Source: Rhizobium sp. P32RR-XVIII
GTDB lineage: Bacteria > Pseudomonadota > Alphaproteobacteria > Rhizobiales > Rhizobiaceae
DNA: 64,000 nucleotides
Direction: 5' to 3'
Assembly: GCF_012641395.1 (NCBI RefSeq)
Contig: NZ_JABAIH010000001.1
Coordinates: 372,001 to 436,000, forward strand
Positions 26,378-36,258 of the stretch are shown here, one piece after another (position 1 is the stretch's first letter; the number at the start of each line of letters is the position of its first letter). A model generated the notes under the pieces. The model was not told the origin of the DNA. It worked only from the letters and a program-made list of their open reading frames with translations, and did not search any database. Made by a program: the position numbers and the translations under genes.

Positions 26378-27645
26378 TCGCCGATAAAGCTGCGGAACGC
26401 GAAATAGGCCACAGCGCCCATGGCAACTGCGACGGTCGACGCCAGCCCCAAAGCGATACCGTATTGCCGCGCGCCGGCGGTGGAGGCCAGAATCGCCTTC
26501 GTCGCGGTGTTGACGGCCACCGCAATCAGGATGACGTCTGCGGCAGTTTTGACGTTGATAGCGGAGCCCGCCAACCGCGCCGTTGAGAGCGTGATTGCGT
26601 CCACATCAACAAGACCGGAAATTGCAGCGACGGCGAAAAGCGCGGACGGGCCGAGGTAGTCGATGGTCATCTTCGATACCAGGCTGATCAATCCGAGCAG
26701 CGCCGCGAAGGAGAGAACAGCCCGCAACTCAAAGGGGTTCTTCAGCTTTATTTCCGGCACCTCGGTTCCGGAGCCGGAGCGCCAGACACAATAGAGACCT
26801 GCAACCAGAAGGCCGATGATCGCCGGGATCAGAGCGGACGCAAGCGGGGCAAGCAAGTCGAAGGACAAGGCGGCGCCGATAATCAAAACGCGGGCAAAGG
26901 ACAAGGCGCCTGCGATCGCCGCTCCGGCCGCAAGATGGGTCGAGCCCTCAGGTGCTTCCTTTGAATACCGGGCAAACGAGAGCGTCAGCGCGGTGGAGGA
27001 AACCAGCCCTCCCGCCGCGCCTGCCAATAGAATCCCTCGGCTCGTGCCTGTCGCCTTGATGGCGATGTAACCGGCAAAGGAAAGGGCCGCGATGGTGATC
27101 GTCAGCACCCAGAGAGAGAAAGGATTGAGCGCACCCCAAGGGTCGAGTGCCCTGTCCGGCAGGAGCGGCAGCGCAATCACCGTCATGGCGAGCAGCATCA
27201 GCGCCGAGCGCAACTCCCGCCATGTCAAGCCTCTGAGAAAGCCGTGCAGCTTCTGGCGTGCAGCAAGGACTACCGCTGTTGCAACGCCGCCAGCTGCCGC
27301 GGTGACGATATCACCGAGAGCGGCAAGGGCACCTAGCCCGAAAACCACGAGTGCGGCCACGACAGAGGTTATGCTGTAGTCCTCATCTTCCTGTGTTTCC
27401 TGCCACTTACCTGCGATATAGGCGAGGCCGAGCAACAGCGCGATCGTCGCGGGCAGGAAGGGGCCGGTCATGGAATGAAGCGTTCCGGCTATTCCGCCGA
27501 GAAAGCCGGTGAGCCCGAATGTACGGATACCCGCGGTTCTCCCGCCCGCGCGTATGTCGCGCTCTTGCCAGCCGCGCTCGACGCCGACGAGCAGACCGAT
27601 CGCAAGCGCCACACCGAGCCGTTGGAAGATTTCGATATGTTCCAT
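26374..27645 (-). CDS. MgtC/SapB-DUF4010 membrane protein
   Basis: 423 residues, strongly hydrophobic, about 12 membrane segments. The N-terminal MgtC/SapB domain is recognisable (LGVALAIGLLVGVERGW, RTFGLTGFLGG), and the rest matches DUF4010. The function is unproven; MgtC domains are linked to magnesium limitation and stress. The ATG at 27645 fits the conserved MgtC start; upstream in-frame sequence overlaps the pyrE leader and is not protein-like. Confidence 0.85.
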   Translation of the reverse strand: MEHIEIFQRLGVALAIGLLVGVERGWQERDIRAGGRTAGIRTFGLTGFLGGIAGTLHSMTGPFLPATIALLLGLAYIAGKWQETQEDEDYSITSVVAALVVFGLGALAALGDIVTAAAGGVATAVVLAARQKLHGFLRGLTWRELRSALMLLAMTVIALPLLPDRALDPWGALNPFSLWVLTITIAALSFAGYIAIKATGTSRGILLAGAAGGLVSSTALTLSFARYSKEAPEGSTHLAAGAAIAGALSFARVLIIGAALSFDLLAPLASALIPAIIGLLVAGLYCVWRSGSGTEVPEIKLKNPFELRAVLSFAALLGLISLVSKMTIDYLGPSALFAVAAISGLVDVDAITLSTARLAGSAINVKTAADVILIAVAVNTATKAILASTAGARQYGIALGLASTVAVAMGAVAYFAFRSFIGD

Positions 27646-27850
27646 GCCACAACGATATGCCCGTCGCGCGGCCGTGCAAGCTGAAAGAAGGCGACATCTC
27701 CTGCCACAGAGCCATTCCGGTTGGCAGATGCCACAACACTGCGCGGAGAGGCCGATTTTGCCTGCATTCTTCGCGCCAAGGCGTTCGCCGTTCTGGAATC
27801 TTGCCGTGCTTGCTGCTATGGCCCCATAGATTTGAGCAAAGGAGAGAGCG

Positions 27851-28540
27851 ATGATCCAGACGACATTCACCGACCGCGCCGTGATGGCGGAACTCGTGGC
27901 GAAGATGCTCTGGGAGATCAAGGCCGTGCACTTCAACGCCGCCCAGCCGTACAAGTTCGCCTCCGGCATGGCGAGCCCGGTCTATATCGATTGCCGCAAG
28001 CTGCTCTCCTTTCCGCGTGTCCGCTCGACTGTGATGGATTTTGCCTCCAGCATTGTGTTGCGCGAGGCCGGCTTCGAGCAGTTCGATTGCGTGGCCGGTG
28101 GCGAAACGGCGGGCATTCCCTTTGCCGCATTGCTTGCCGATCGCCTCAGCCTGCCGATGATCTATGTCCGCAAACAGCCGAAGGGCCACGGCCGCAACGC
28201 GCAGATTGAAGGCAACATGCCGGAGGGCTCGCGTGTCCTCGTCATCGAGGACCTGACGACCGCCGGCGGCAGCATGTTCAAGTTCATCGATGCGGTCCGG
28301 GCTGCCGGTGGCGTGGTGGAACACGGCATCGCGCTCTTCTACTACGGCATTTTCGATGAAGGGGCGCTGCGTTTTGCCGATGGCAAGGTGAAGCTGCACT
28401 ACATCGCTACCTGGCGCGATGTTCTTGCCGTTGCGAAAGCGCAGAAGCTCTTCGACGAGAAAACGCTTAGCGAAGTCGAGGCCTTCCTGGACGCTCCGCT
28501 CGCCTGGTCCGCACGCCACGGCGGCATCTCGTCGCTTTAG
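27851..28540 (+). CDS. pyrE: orotate phosphoribosyltransferase
   Basis: 229 residues. Joins orotate to PRPP to give OMP in pyrimidine synthesis. The PRPP-binding motif is [14 protein letters not shown], and the flexible-loop segment is [16 protein letters not shown]. The ATG at 27851 follows GGAGAGAGCG. It is separated from pyrC by unrelated genes but lies in the same order as in related rhizobia. Confidence 0.95.
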   Translation: MIQTTFTDRAVMAELVAKMLWEIKAVHFNAAQPYKFASGMASPVYIDCRKLLSFPRVRSTVMDFASSIVLREAGFEQFDCVAGGETAGIPFAALLADRLSLPMIYVRKQPKGHGRNAQIEGNMPEGSRVLVIEDLTTAGGSMFKFIDAVRAAGGVVEHGIALFYYGIFDEGALRFADGKVKLHYIATWRDVLAVAKAQKLFDEKTLSEVEAFLDAPLAWSARHGGISSL

Positions 28541-28631
28541 GGGCAGAATAGGCGAAGTGCCGCTTTGCTTTTGCCATGAAGTTATTTAATCGATTTGAAC
28601 ATCCAAATTCGCAAATGCCTGGGAGGTCGGA

Positions 28632-29558
28632 ATGATTTTGTGCTGTGGCGAAGCGTTGATTGACATGCTGCCGCGGGAAACGACGCTCGGCGAGCAAGGC
28701 TTTGCGCCTTATGCCGGCGGCGCAATCTTCAACACGGCGATCGCGCTCGGCCGTCTGGGCGTGCCGACGGCCTTCTTCACCGGCATTGCCGACGACATGA
28801 TGGGCGAAATCCTGCTCGACACGCTGAAGGCGAGCAATGTCGATTACAGCCTCTGCGCCATCACGCCGCGCCCTTCGACGATCGCCTTCGTCAAGCTCGT
28901 CAACGGTCAGGCCACCTATGCCTTCTATGACGAAGGCACGGCGGGCCGCATGATCACGACGGATGACCTGCCGTCGCTTGGCGATGACTGCGAAGCGCTG
29001 CACTTCGGTGCCATCAGCTTGATCCCGAGCCCCAGCGGCGAAACCTATGAGGCGCTGCTTAACCGGGAGGCGGAAAAGCGTGTCATTTCGCTCGACCCGA
29101 ACATTCGTCCCGGCTTCATCAAGAACAAGGAAGCCCACATGGCGCGCATCAAACGCATGGCGGCTAAATCCGACATTCTGAAATTCTCCGACGAAGATCT
29201 CGCATGGTTCGGCCTCGAAGGCAGCCATGACGATCTGGCGGCCTTCTGGCTGAAGCAGGGTGCCAAGCTCGTCGTTATCACCAAAGGCGCGGAAGGCGCT
29301 GAGGGCTACACCAAGGACCGCAAGGTTGCGGTTCCGAGCCAGCGCGTCACGGTGGTCGATACGGTCGGTGCAGGCGATACCTTCGATGCAGGCATTCTCG
29401 CTTCGCTGAAGAGGGACAATCTGCTGACCAAAGCCCAAGTCGCCTCGCTCGACGAGAAAGCGCTCCATAATGCGCTGTCTCTCGGCGCCAAGGCGGCGGC
29501 TGTCACCGTCTCCCGTGCTGGCGCAAACCCGCCATGGGCGCGAGAAATCGGTCTCTGA
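28632..29558 (+). CDS. frk: fructokinase (PfkB family)
   Basis: 308 residues. PfkB-type ribokinase fold with GGAIFNTAIALGRLG near the N-terminus and the C-terminal signature DTVGAGDTFDAGIL holding the catalytic Asp. It phosphorylates fructose to fructose-6-phosphate, which suits its place between the frc importer and pgi. The ATG follows GGGAGG by six bases. Confidence 0.9.
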   Translation: MILCCGEALIDMLPRETTLGEQGFAPYAGGAIFNTAIALGRLGVPTAFFTGIADDMMGEILLDTLKASNVDYSLCAITPRPSTIAFVKLVNGQATYAFYDEGTAGRMITTDDLPSLGDDCEALHFGAISLIPSPSGETYEALLNREAEKRVISLDPNIRPGFIKNKEAHMARIKRMAAKSDILKFSDEDLAWFGLEGSHDDLAAFWLKQGAKLVVITKGAEGAEGYTKDRKVAVPSQRVTVVDTVGAGDTFDAGILASLKRDNLLTKAQVASLDEKALHNALSLGAKAAAVTVSRAGANPPWAREIGL

Positions 29559-29561
29559 AGC

Positions 29562-30365
29562 TCAACCGAGTCTATCAAGAAACCCGAGCACTTCACGGTT
29601 GAACAGCTCGGGTCGCTGCAGCGGTGCGAAGTGGCTGACGCCGGCCATGAGAATGAGCTCGGCGTCGGGGATGTTCCGCGCCAGATAATCCGCATGCTCT
29701 CGGCGGATGAATTCATCCTTTTCTCCTAGCACAATTGCAACCGGCGCCCTGATGCCTTGGAGCTGCTCCGCGGTATAGTTCGGTTCGCTCTGCATCATCT
29801 TCGTTACATCGGCGACAAAGGCGTCGAACCCGGCAGGTGTTGCGGAAAGCGCCTGATAATCCTTACGGTGCCGGCTGAAGCAACGATCGATAACCGGTGT
29901 CGGCTTGAACTCGAGGGTTCCGCTCGGATCCATGTTGCAGGCGAAGAAGAAGACGCCGGAGACGCGCTCCGGATGCTTGTCGGCGAGGATCAAGGCCGTG
30001 CAGGCGCCATCGCTCCAGCCGACGAGCGCCGCCTTTTGAAGCTTCAGGTGATCCATGACGGCGAGGACGTCCGATGCCATCCGCTCATAGCTGAACGGCC
30101 GTTCGTCGCGGGTGCTGCGCCCGTGCCCCCGGCTGTCGATAAGGATCACCTGCCGCCCGGAATTCACGAGCGCTGGAAGCTGATAGCCCCAGTTTCCGGC
30201 ATTGCCGAGCCCGCCATGCAGCAAGATGACAGCCGGGCCGGAGCCATAGGCGGCATGCCAGATCCGGGCACCATCGTTTTCGACGAAGCCGTCGCGGTCA
30301 GCCACCGGCAACGGCGCCGCACCGTGCGCCTCGAAGCTAACGAGTTCGTCGTCCGTCACGTTCAT
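29562..30365 (-). CDS. alpha/beta hydrolase
   Basis: 267 residues. Classic fold: oxyanion HGGLGNAGNW, nucleophile elbow GWSDGA, acid in GEKDEF and catalytic His in GVSHFAPLQ. It is similar to 3-oxoadipate enol-lactonase-like hydrolases of unknown substrate. Convergent with frk with only three bases between stops. Confidence 0.87.
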   Translation of the reverse strand: MNVTDDELVSFEAHGAAPLPVADRDGFVENDGARIWHAAYGSGPAVILLHGGLGNAGNWGYQLPALVNSGRQVILIDSRGHGRSTRDERPFSYERMASDVLAVMDHLKLQKAALVGWSDGACTALILADKHPERVSGVFFFACNMDPSGTLEFKPTPVIDRCFSRHRKDYQALSATPAGFDAFVADVTKMMQSEPNYTAEQLQGIRAPVAIVLGEKDEFIRREHADYLARNIPDAELILMAGVSHFAPLQRPELFNREVLGFLDRLG

Positions 30366-30617
30366 TCGATCTCTCCTGAAAGCAATTTACATGAAGACGA
30401 ATTGTGAGGCCGCATTTCGACATTGGCCAGACGAAATGCCATTCTGCAGCAGATGGAAACCCATTGACTGGCAACGATCCGGAGCGCTGGATGACGGCGA
30501 ATGCGTCGTCACCCGGTCGATCCCCGGCGCATTCGGGACGTTGGAAGCCGTCCGCCTTGCAATATTGTCAAAAGCGGGTAAAGGCCGACCGAAATGGCCT
30601 GATTGGGAGGAAACATC

Positions 30618-31532
30618 GTGAACGTTCGCGCGACCGGCGCCGCCGGCAATGCGGTGCTCGCCGGGGTCCTCCTGATGCTCCTCGGCGACTTCCTGTTCTC
30701 GCTGAATGACGCGATGGGCAAGTGGCTGGTTGCGAGCTTCTCCGTCGGCCAGGTTTTGGTGGTGCGCTCGCTCGGCTCGTTTGTCATTTTGGGGCCGATG
30801 ATCGTCGGGCAGGGAACCGCCGCGCTCGTTCGCGTGGAGCGTCCTCCACTGCACGTCCTTCGCGTGGTGCTGACGACTGCGGATGTCGCATTCTTCTATG
30901 CCGCGGTTGCCTATCTCCCGCTTGCCGATGTCATGACATTTTATATGGCCGGTCCCATCTATGTGGCGGCTCTTTCGCATTTCTTTCTGGGCGAGACGAT
31001 CGGCTGGCGCCGCTGGCTCGCTGTCATCCTTGGCTTCGTCGGGGTTGTCATTGCGCTGCGCCCCTCGTCGGCGATGTTGTCCTGGCCCTCAGTCTTCGGT
31101 GTTGTCGGCAGCCTGTCCTTCGCGCTGACGCTCGTCCTTAGCCGCCGCTTGCGTCAGACGAGCGATGTCACGCTCGTAACCTGGCAGACTGTCGCCGCCC
31201 TCGTCACCGGCCTGCTCCTCAGCATCGGGAATTGGCGCGCTGTTTCCGCCCTCGATTTTGTGGCTATGCTGGCGCTCGGCATCGTTGCCGGCAGCGCGCA
31301 TATGATGATCACCCGATCGCTCAAGCTCGCCCCGGCTTCACTGCTGGCGCCGCTGCAATACAGCTTGCTGCTTTGGGCGATCCTCCTGGGCTATCTCTTC
31401 TTCGGCGATTTGCCGGATAGCCAAATCCTGGTGGGATCCGCCGTGATTGTCCTCGCCGGCCTTTTCATTTTCCATCGGAAGAACCTGGTCGCGAATGTTC
31501 CCAAAGACGACGTCCCGCCCGATGGGCATTGA
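30618..31532 (+). CDS. EamA-type drug/metabolite exporter
   Basis: 304 residues with about ten membrane segments in two EamA repeats (LVVRSLGSFVIL ... ALRPSSAML; then LVTWQTVAAL ... LQYSLLLWAILLGYLFF). The GTG at 30618 is chosen because GGGAGG lies seven bases upstream. Substrate unknown. Confidence 0.87.
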   Translation: MNVRATGAAGNAVLAGVLLMLLGDFLFSLNDAMGKWLVASFSVGQVLVVRSLGSFVILGPMIVGQGTAALVRVERPPLHVLRVVLTTADVAFFYAAVAYLPLADVMTFYMAGPIYVAALSHFFLGETIGWRRWLAVILGFVGVVIALRPSSAMLSWPSVFGVVGSLSFALTLVLSRRLRQTSDVTLVTWQTVAALVTGLLLSIGNWRAVSALDFVAMLALGIVAGSAHMMITRSLKLAPASLLAPLQYSLLLWAILLGYLFFGDLPDSQILVGSAVIVLAGLFIFHRKNLVANVPKDDVPPDGH

Positions 31533-31576
31533 CGGAAAAGCCCGTCAGACCAAAGACTTTTCGCTGCGGATGGTCA

Positions 31577-32035
31577 TCAGCGGCCGGTCCAGCCATAATA
31601 GGTAACTGGATGTCCTGTCCGTGGATGTGGAGCGTCGCGGAGAAAAATTAGGCCCGCCTTTTCATAAAATGCCCGCGCTCTCGTGTTCCTCGATGCCGTG
31701 AACAGCGTGAAACCCTCCGGCATTTTTGCCATGGCGTGGCCAAGCAGCGCTTGCCCGATGCCACAACCGAGATATCCGGGCCGAACAAACAATTGATCGA
31801 GGATGGCTTCGCGCGGTTTGATCGCGACAAACCCAATGACATCACGTTCGCGGGCCGCAAGCGTTACTTCCCAACCCGCAGCAAATGCGAGATCAACGCG
31901 CTCCCGAAGCTCGTTCAAGGTCGGCATAACGGGAGGCCCGACATCCGGCAAGCTGGCACTGCCATGCCAGACCTCGGCAATCGCGTCGTAGTCGGTCTCA
32001 ACAGATGGCCGGAGCTGATAGATCGGAGTTGTCAT
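31577..32035 (-). CDS. GNAT-family N-acetyltransferase
   Basis: 152 residues. The acetyl-CoA loop is VRPGYLGCGIGQALL, preceded by the VAIKPREAILDQLFV strand and followed by NTRARAFYEKAGL. Typical of small-molecule or protein acetyltransferases with unknown acceptor. Transcribed toward the DMT exporter, downstream of pgi on the same strand. Confidence 0.88.
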   Translation of the reverse strand: MTTPIYQLRPSVETDYDAIAEVWHGSASLPDVGPPVMPTLNELRERVDLAFAAGWEVTLAARERDVIGFVAIKPREAILDQLFVRPGYLGCGIGQALLGHAMAKMPEGFTLFTASRNTRARAFYEKAGLIFLRDAPHPRTGHPVTYYGWTGR

Positions 32036-32060
32036 GCTTGCTGTTTCATCAAATGAAGTG

Positions 32061-32084
32061 CTCCCGCGGCGTGTGTCGCGGGAG
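32061..32084 (-). terminator. hairpin after pgi, possible terminator
   Basis: CTCCCGCG (32061-32068) pairs with CGCGGGAG (32077-32084). It lies just past the pgi stop on the minus strand. The T-tract is weak, so it may only stabilise the transcript end. Confidence 0.4.
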
Positions 32085-32105
32085 TGTCGTTGGATCTCCG
32101 CCGTC

Positions 32106-33731
32106 TTACTTCGCGAGCTTGGCTAGCGCAGCAACGAGGCCCTGCGTCGAGGAATCGTGGCCCGCGGCGCTTTCCTTGCCTTCGATCACCGGCAGAAGAC
32201 CGGTCGCCAGTTCCTTGCCGAGTTCGACGCCCCACTGGTCGAAGGAGTTGATGCGGAAGAGGACGCCCTCGACAAAAACGCGGTGCTCGTAAAGCGCGAT
32301 CAGGCGGCCGAGCGCATAAGGCGTCAGCTTGTCGTAGACGAAGGTGATCGAGGGACGATTGCCGGTGAAGACCCGGTGCGGCGCGATGAAGTCGGCCTTC
32401 TTGTCGTCCATGCCCTTGTCGGTCAGCTGCTTCTTGGCCTCCTCGAAGGTGCGGCCCTTCATCAGCGCTTCGGACTGGGCAAGCACGTTTGCCATCAGAA
32501 GCTGATGCTGGTGGCGCAGCTCCGGCTCGAAGGCATTGGCGGCAATCATGAATTCCGCCGGGATGATGCTCGTGCCCTGGTGGATGAGCTGGTAGAAGGC
32601 ATGCTGGCCGTTCGTGCCCGGCTCGCCCCAGACGACCGGGCCGGAATTGCCCTCGACCGGCGTACCGTCGATCGTGACGCCTTTGCCGTTCGATTCCATG
32701 TCGAGCTGCTGCAGGTAGGCTGGGAAGCGCGACAGGCGCTGGTCGTAGGGCAGGATCGCGCGGGTCGGATAACCGAGCACGTTGCGGTGGTAGAAGCCGA
32801 TCAGGCCGAGCAGTATCGGCAGGTTTTCGGCAACCGGTGCCTTACGGAAATGATTGTCGACCGCATGGGCGCCGTCGAGGAACTTGCCGAAGTTTTCCGG
32901 CCCGATCGCGATCATGAGCGGCAGGCCGATCGCCGACCAGATGGAATAGCGGCCGCCGACCCAATCCCAGAAGCCGAAAACGCGTTCGCTTTCGATACCG
33001 AAGGCGGCGACCTTGTCGAGCGCCGTCGATACGGCCGCGAAATGATGCTGTACGGCCGCTTCGCCGAGTGCTTTGGCGATGAAATTGCGCGCCGTCTGTG
33101 CGTTCGTCATCGTCTCGACGGTCGTGAAGGTCTTCGATGCGATGATGAAAAGCGTCGTTTCCGGCTGCACGAGCTTCAGGGTATCCGCGATGTGTGCGCC
33201 ATCGATGTTGGAAACGAAATGTGCGCGCGGACCGTCATGGAAGGGGGCGAGCGCCAGCGTCGCCATCACGGGGCCGAGGTCGGAGCCGCCGATGCCGATA
33301 TTGACGACGTCGGTGATCTTCTTGCCGGTCGCGCCCTTCAGCGCGCCAGAGCGGATGCCATCGGCGAACTTGCCCATGGCGGCCAGTACGGCGTTCACCT
33401 CGGGCATCACATCCTTGCCGTCCACCAATACTGGCGTATTGGAGCGGTTGCGCAGCGCGGTGTGCAGGACGGCGCGGTTTTCGGTGAAGTTGATGGCCTT
33501 GCCGGAGAACATCTCTTCGCGCTTCTTCTCGACACCGCCTTCTTCTGCGAGCTTGACGAGAAGCGCCAGGATTTCATCGTTCACGGCGGTCTTCGAATAG
33601 TCCATCAGAAGGTCGTCGAGCGAGGCGGTGAAGCGCGAGAAACGCTCGGGGTCGGCGGCAAAGGCGGCGCGAAGATCGGTTGCCTTGGTGGCGGCCGCGG
33701 TGCTCTTCAATTGTTCGACAATGGCTTTCAT
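32106..33731 (-). CDS. pgi: glucose-6-phosphate isomerase
   Basis: 541 residues. Interconverts glucose-6-phosphate and fructose-6-phosphate. Both family signatures are present: [14 protein letters not shown] in the middle and [16 protein letters not shown] near the C-terminus, with the substrate loop [11 protein letters not shown]. It connects fructose taken up through Frc and phosphorylated by Frk to the Entner-Doudoroff and pentose pathways. Confidence 0.96.
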   Translation of the reverse strand: MKAIVEQLKSTAAATKATDLRAAFAADPERFSRFTASLDDLLMDYSKTAVNDEILALLVKLAEEGGVEKKREEMFSGKAINFTENRAVLHTALRNRSNTPVLVDGKDVMPEVNAVLAAMGKFADGIRSGALKGATGKKITDVVNIGIGGSDLGPVMATLALAPFHDGPRAHFVSNIDGAHIADTLKLVQPETTLFIIASKTFTTVETMTNAQTARNFIAKALGEAAVQHHFAAVSTALDKVAAFGIESERVFGFWDWVGGRYSIWSAIGLPLMIAIGPENFGKFLDGAHAVDNHFRKAPVAENLPILLGLIGFYHRNVLGYPTRAILPYDQRLSRFPAYLQQLDMESNGKGVTIDGTPVEGNSGPVVWGEPGTNGQHAFYQLIHQGTSIIPAEFMIAANAFEPELRHQHQLLMANVLAQSEALMKGRTFEEAKKQLTDKGMDDKKADFIAPHRVFTGNRPSITFVYDKLTPYALGRLIALYEHRVFVEGVLFRINSFDQWGVELGKELATGLLPVIEGKESAAGHDSSTQGLVAALAKLAK

Positions 33732-33813
33732 GGGAAGCTCCTTTGCAGGGCGTGAGGGTCGCGAAAACTATTCGCTTTGTAGGGCGCAAATCAAGTTCGG
33801 CGACCGCCGCAAT

Positions 33814-33846
33814 GCAAAAAAGCCACCCACGCGAGGCGGATGGCTT
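33814..33846 (-). terminator. rho-independent terminator after fadD
   Basis: Read on the minus strand, AAGCCATCC pairs with GGGTGGCTT (one G-U pair) around a 9-nt loop and runs into TTTTTT. It begins 24 bases past the fadD stop. Confidence 0.82.
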
Positions 33847-33869
33847 CAAATTTCATGCGGCTGTCAAAA

Positions 33870-35570
33870 TCAGCCGCGCAGGTCCTTTCGGAGAATCTTG
33901 CCGACCGGCGATTTTGGCAGTTCGGCGCGGAACTCGATGAAGCGAGGACGCTTGTAGTTCGTGAGGTTGGCAGCGCAATGGGCTCTCACGTCCGCTTCGG
34001 TCAGCGCCGGGTCCTTCTTGACCACGAAGAGTTTAACCGCCTCGCCGGAATGGCCGTCCGGCACGCCGACGGCGGCGGCCTCAACGATGCCCGGATGCAT
34101 GGCAGCGACTTCCTCGACCTCGTTCGGATAGACGTTGAAGCCGGAAACCAGGATCATATCCTTCTTGCGGTCGACGATCTTGGTGTAGCCGCGCTCATCC
34201 ATGAAGCCCATGTCGCCGCTGCGGAAAAAGCCATCCGGTGTCATCACCTTCGCGGTCTCCTCCGGCTTCTGCCAATAGCCCGCCATCACCTGCGGGCCTC
34301 GGATGCAGATTTCGCCGATCTCGCCGAGTGGCAGGGAATTGCCGTCCTCGTCGCGAATGTCGATCTCCGTGGACGGGATCGGCAGGCCGATCGAGCCTGT
34401 GAATTCCGCGGAATCGAAGCGGTTGGCGGTCGCAACCGGCGAGGTCTCGGAGAGGCCGTAGCCTTCGGTGATGTGCGAGCCCGTCATCTTCAGCCAGCGT
34501 TCGGCGACCGGGCGCTGCACCGCCATTCCGCCGCCGAGCGACATGATCAACGAGGAAAAGTCGAGCTTGGCAAAATCGGCATTGTTCATCAGCGCGTTGA
34601 AGAGCGTGTTGAGACCGGGGAAGATATGCACGTTCGACTTGCCGAATTCCTTGACGAAGCCGCGGATATCGCGCGGGTTGGCGACCAGGATATTGTGTGC
34701 GCCGAGCGACATGCCCATCAGCGAATTCACCGTCAGCGCGAAGATGTGATAGAGCGGCAGGGCGCACATGAAGTTCAGAACTTCGGGCTGCTTCTTGAGC
34801 TCGAAGGCGGATCTCAGCCAAAGCTGCAGCTGCAGCTTGTTGGCAAGAAGGTTCTGATGCGTCAGCACCGCGCCCTTGGCGACCCCGGTGGTGCCGCCGG
34901 TATATTGAAGGAAGGCGATATCGCTGGCCTTGATGGCTGCTGGCTGCAGCGTCCTGCCTGCGCCTTCGCTAAGGATCTGCTTGAATGTCTTGTGCTGCGG
35001 GATCGACCACGACGGGACGAGCTTCTTCACCTTGCGAACGACGAAGTTGACGAGCACCCCCTTTGCGCCGAGCATCTCGCCGAGAGTGGTCACGACGACG
35101 TGGCGCACATCGGTCTTTGCAAGCACCTGCTCGACAGTACGGGCGAAGTTTTCCAACACGAACAGCGCCTTGGCGCCCGAATCGCGCAGCTGATGCTCCA
35201 GCTCGCGCGGCGTATAGAGCGGGTTGACGTTCACGACGACAAGGCCAGCGCGCAATATGCCATAAACCGCGATAGGGTTCTGCAGCACGTTCGGCATCAT
35301 CACGGCGACTCGATCACCCTTTTGAAGCCCGATGCTTTGCAGCCAAGCGGCAACCTTGCGCGTCTGCCGCTCCAGCTCGCGGTAGGTGAGCGTTTTGCCC
35401 ATGCTGGAGAAAGCGATGCGGTTGGCGTAGTCCCTGCAGGATTTTTCCAGCAGTTCCGCCAGCGACTCATGTTCTAGCGGCGGCAGCTCGGCGGGAACGA
35501 TCGCCGGATATGTGGCAAGCCAAGGCTTTTTTGGCAGAGCGCCACTCGGATGGACGGAACTGTTGCTCAT
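33870..35570 (-). CDS. fadD: long-chain fatty acid-CoA ligase
   Basis: 566 residues of the AMP-forming acyl-CoA synthetase family. The phosphate-binding loop is YTGGTTGVAKGAVLTH, followed by EGYGLSETSPV and the C-terminal GRKKD-like DRKKDMILVSGFNVYP, ending with the conserved lysine in SPVGKILRKDLR. It activates fatty acids for beta-oxidation or phospholipid recycling. Confidence 0.93.
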   Translation of the reverse strand: MSNSSVHPSGALPKKPWLATYPAIVPAELPPLEHESLAELLEKSCRDYANRIAFSSMGKTLTYRELERQTRKVAAWLQSIGLQKGDRVAVMMPNVLQNPIAVYGILRAGLVVVNVNPLYTPRELEHQLRDSGAKALFVLENFARTVEQVLAKTDVRHVVVTTLGEMLGAKGVLVNFVVRKVKKLVPSWSIPQHKTFKQILSEGAGRTLQPAAIKASDIAFLQYTGGTTGVAKGAVLTHQNLLANKLQLQLWLRSAFELKKQPEVLNFMCALPLYHIFALTVNSLMGMSLGAHNILVANPRDIRGFVKEFGKSNVHIFPGLNTLFNALMNNADFAKLDFSSLIMSLGGGMAVQRPVAERWLKMTGSHITEGYGLSETSPVATANRFDSAEFTGSIGLPIPSTEIDIRDEDGNSLPLGEIGEICIRGPQVMAGYWQKPEETAKVMTPDGFFRSGDMGFMDERGYTKIVDRKKDMILVSGFNVYPNEVEEVAAMHPGIVEAAAVGVPDGHSGEAVKLFVVKKDPALTEADVRAHCAANLTNYKRPRFIEFRAELPKSPVGKILRKDLRG

Positions 35571-35807
35571 CGTGTCTCTCTCCCCTGACCGTCCACGGAT
35601 CCCGGTCTGTTGCTGCCGACCGGACGATCCTCCATCTTCCGATCGTCAGCTTATGCCATTGCCTGAGTGGATCAAGCTCAGATTGGAACTACACTGACTT
35701 TGACGTAAACGTCAATAAAGGCGCTGTATGTTGGCGATGAAAACCGGAACTTTGGGTCTGAAGGGGCGTTATCACAGCGAGGAATGCAACGAAGAGGAGC
35801 TGCATAG

Positions 35808-36200
35808 ATGCTTAACGAGGACAGCAATGTCAGCCGCCGCGACCCCAATGTCAGGGATACTCCGTCGCTGATTGCAAGCGACCGCGTTGAAGGTACTCGC
35901 GTTTATGGCGCCGATGGCAAGCACATTGGCTCGATCGAGCGCCTGATCATCGGAAAGCAGGATGGCCGCGTGGCGTACGCCGTGCTGAGTTTCGGCGGCT
36001 TCCTGGGTATCGGCAATGACTATTATCCGCTGCCTTGGGAAAAACTGACCTACGACACCCAACTTGACGGCTACCGTATCGATCTCACCAAGGAAGAGAT
36101 CGAAGGTGCGCCAAGCTATGCGGACGATGACGACAGCTGGTACAACGACAATGGCCGCCGTGTTTATGATTATTACGGTGTGCCACCCTACTGGATGTAG
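35808..36200 (+). CDS. PRC-barrel domain protein
   Basis: 130 residues. A single PRC-barrel covers about residues 20-95 (RVYGADGKHIGSIERLII and VLSFGGFLGIGNDYYPLPW). The tail is acidic and tyrosine-rich (DDDDSWYNDNGRR). This small protein type is common and often stress-related in rhizobia, with unknown partner. The ATG follows GAGGAGCTGCATAG. A terminator-like hairpin follows. Confidence 0.87.
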   Translation: MLNEDSNVSRRDPNVRDTPSLIASDRVEGTRVYGADGKHIGSIERLIIGKQDGRVAYAVLSFGGFLGIGNDYYPLPWEKLTYDTQLDGYRIDLTKEEIEGAPSYADDDDSWYNDNGRRVYDYYGVPPYWM

Positions 36201-36223
36201 CGTCGTTCGCGAGGACGAGCCGG

Positions 36224-36254
36224 AAAGGGCCCCGCCGCTGGTGGGGCCTTTTGG
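36224..36254 (+). terminator. terminator after the PRC-barrel gene
   Basis: GGCCCC (36228-36233) pairs with GGGGCC (36243-36248) and is followed by TTTT. It sits between convergent genes. Confidence 0.7.
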
Positions 36255-36258
36255 CGTT

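Noticed and set aside
32157..33755. 532-codon plus-strand open frame opposite pgi
   Set aside because: It is rich in Arg, His and Asp, has no domain pattern and mirrors pgi, whose signatures are complete. A shadow frame of high-GC coding DNA.
33840..35477. 545-codon plus-strand open frame opposite fadD
   Set aside because: Low-complexity, charged composition with no motif; fadD on the other strand has all acyl-CoA synthetase motifs.
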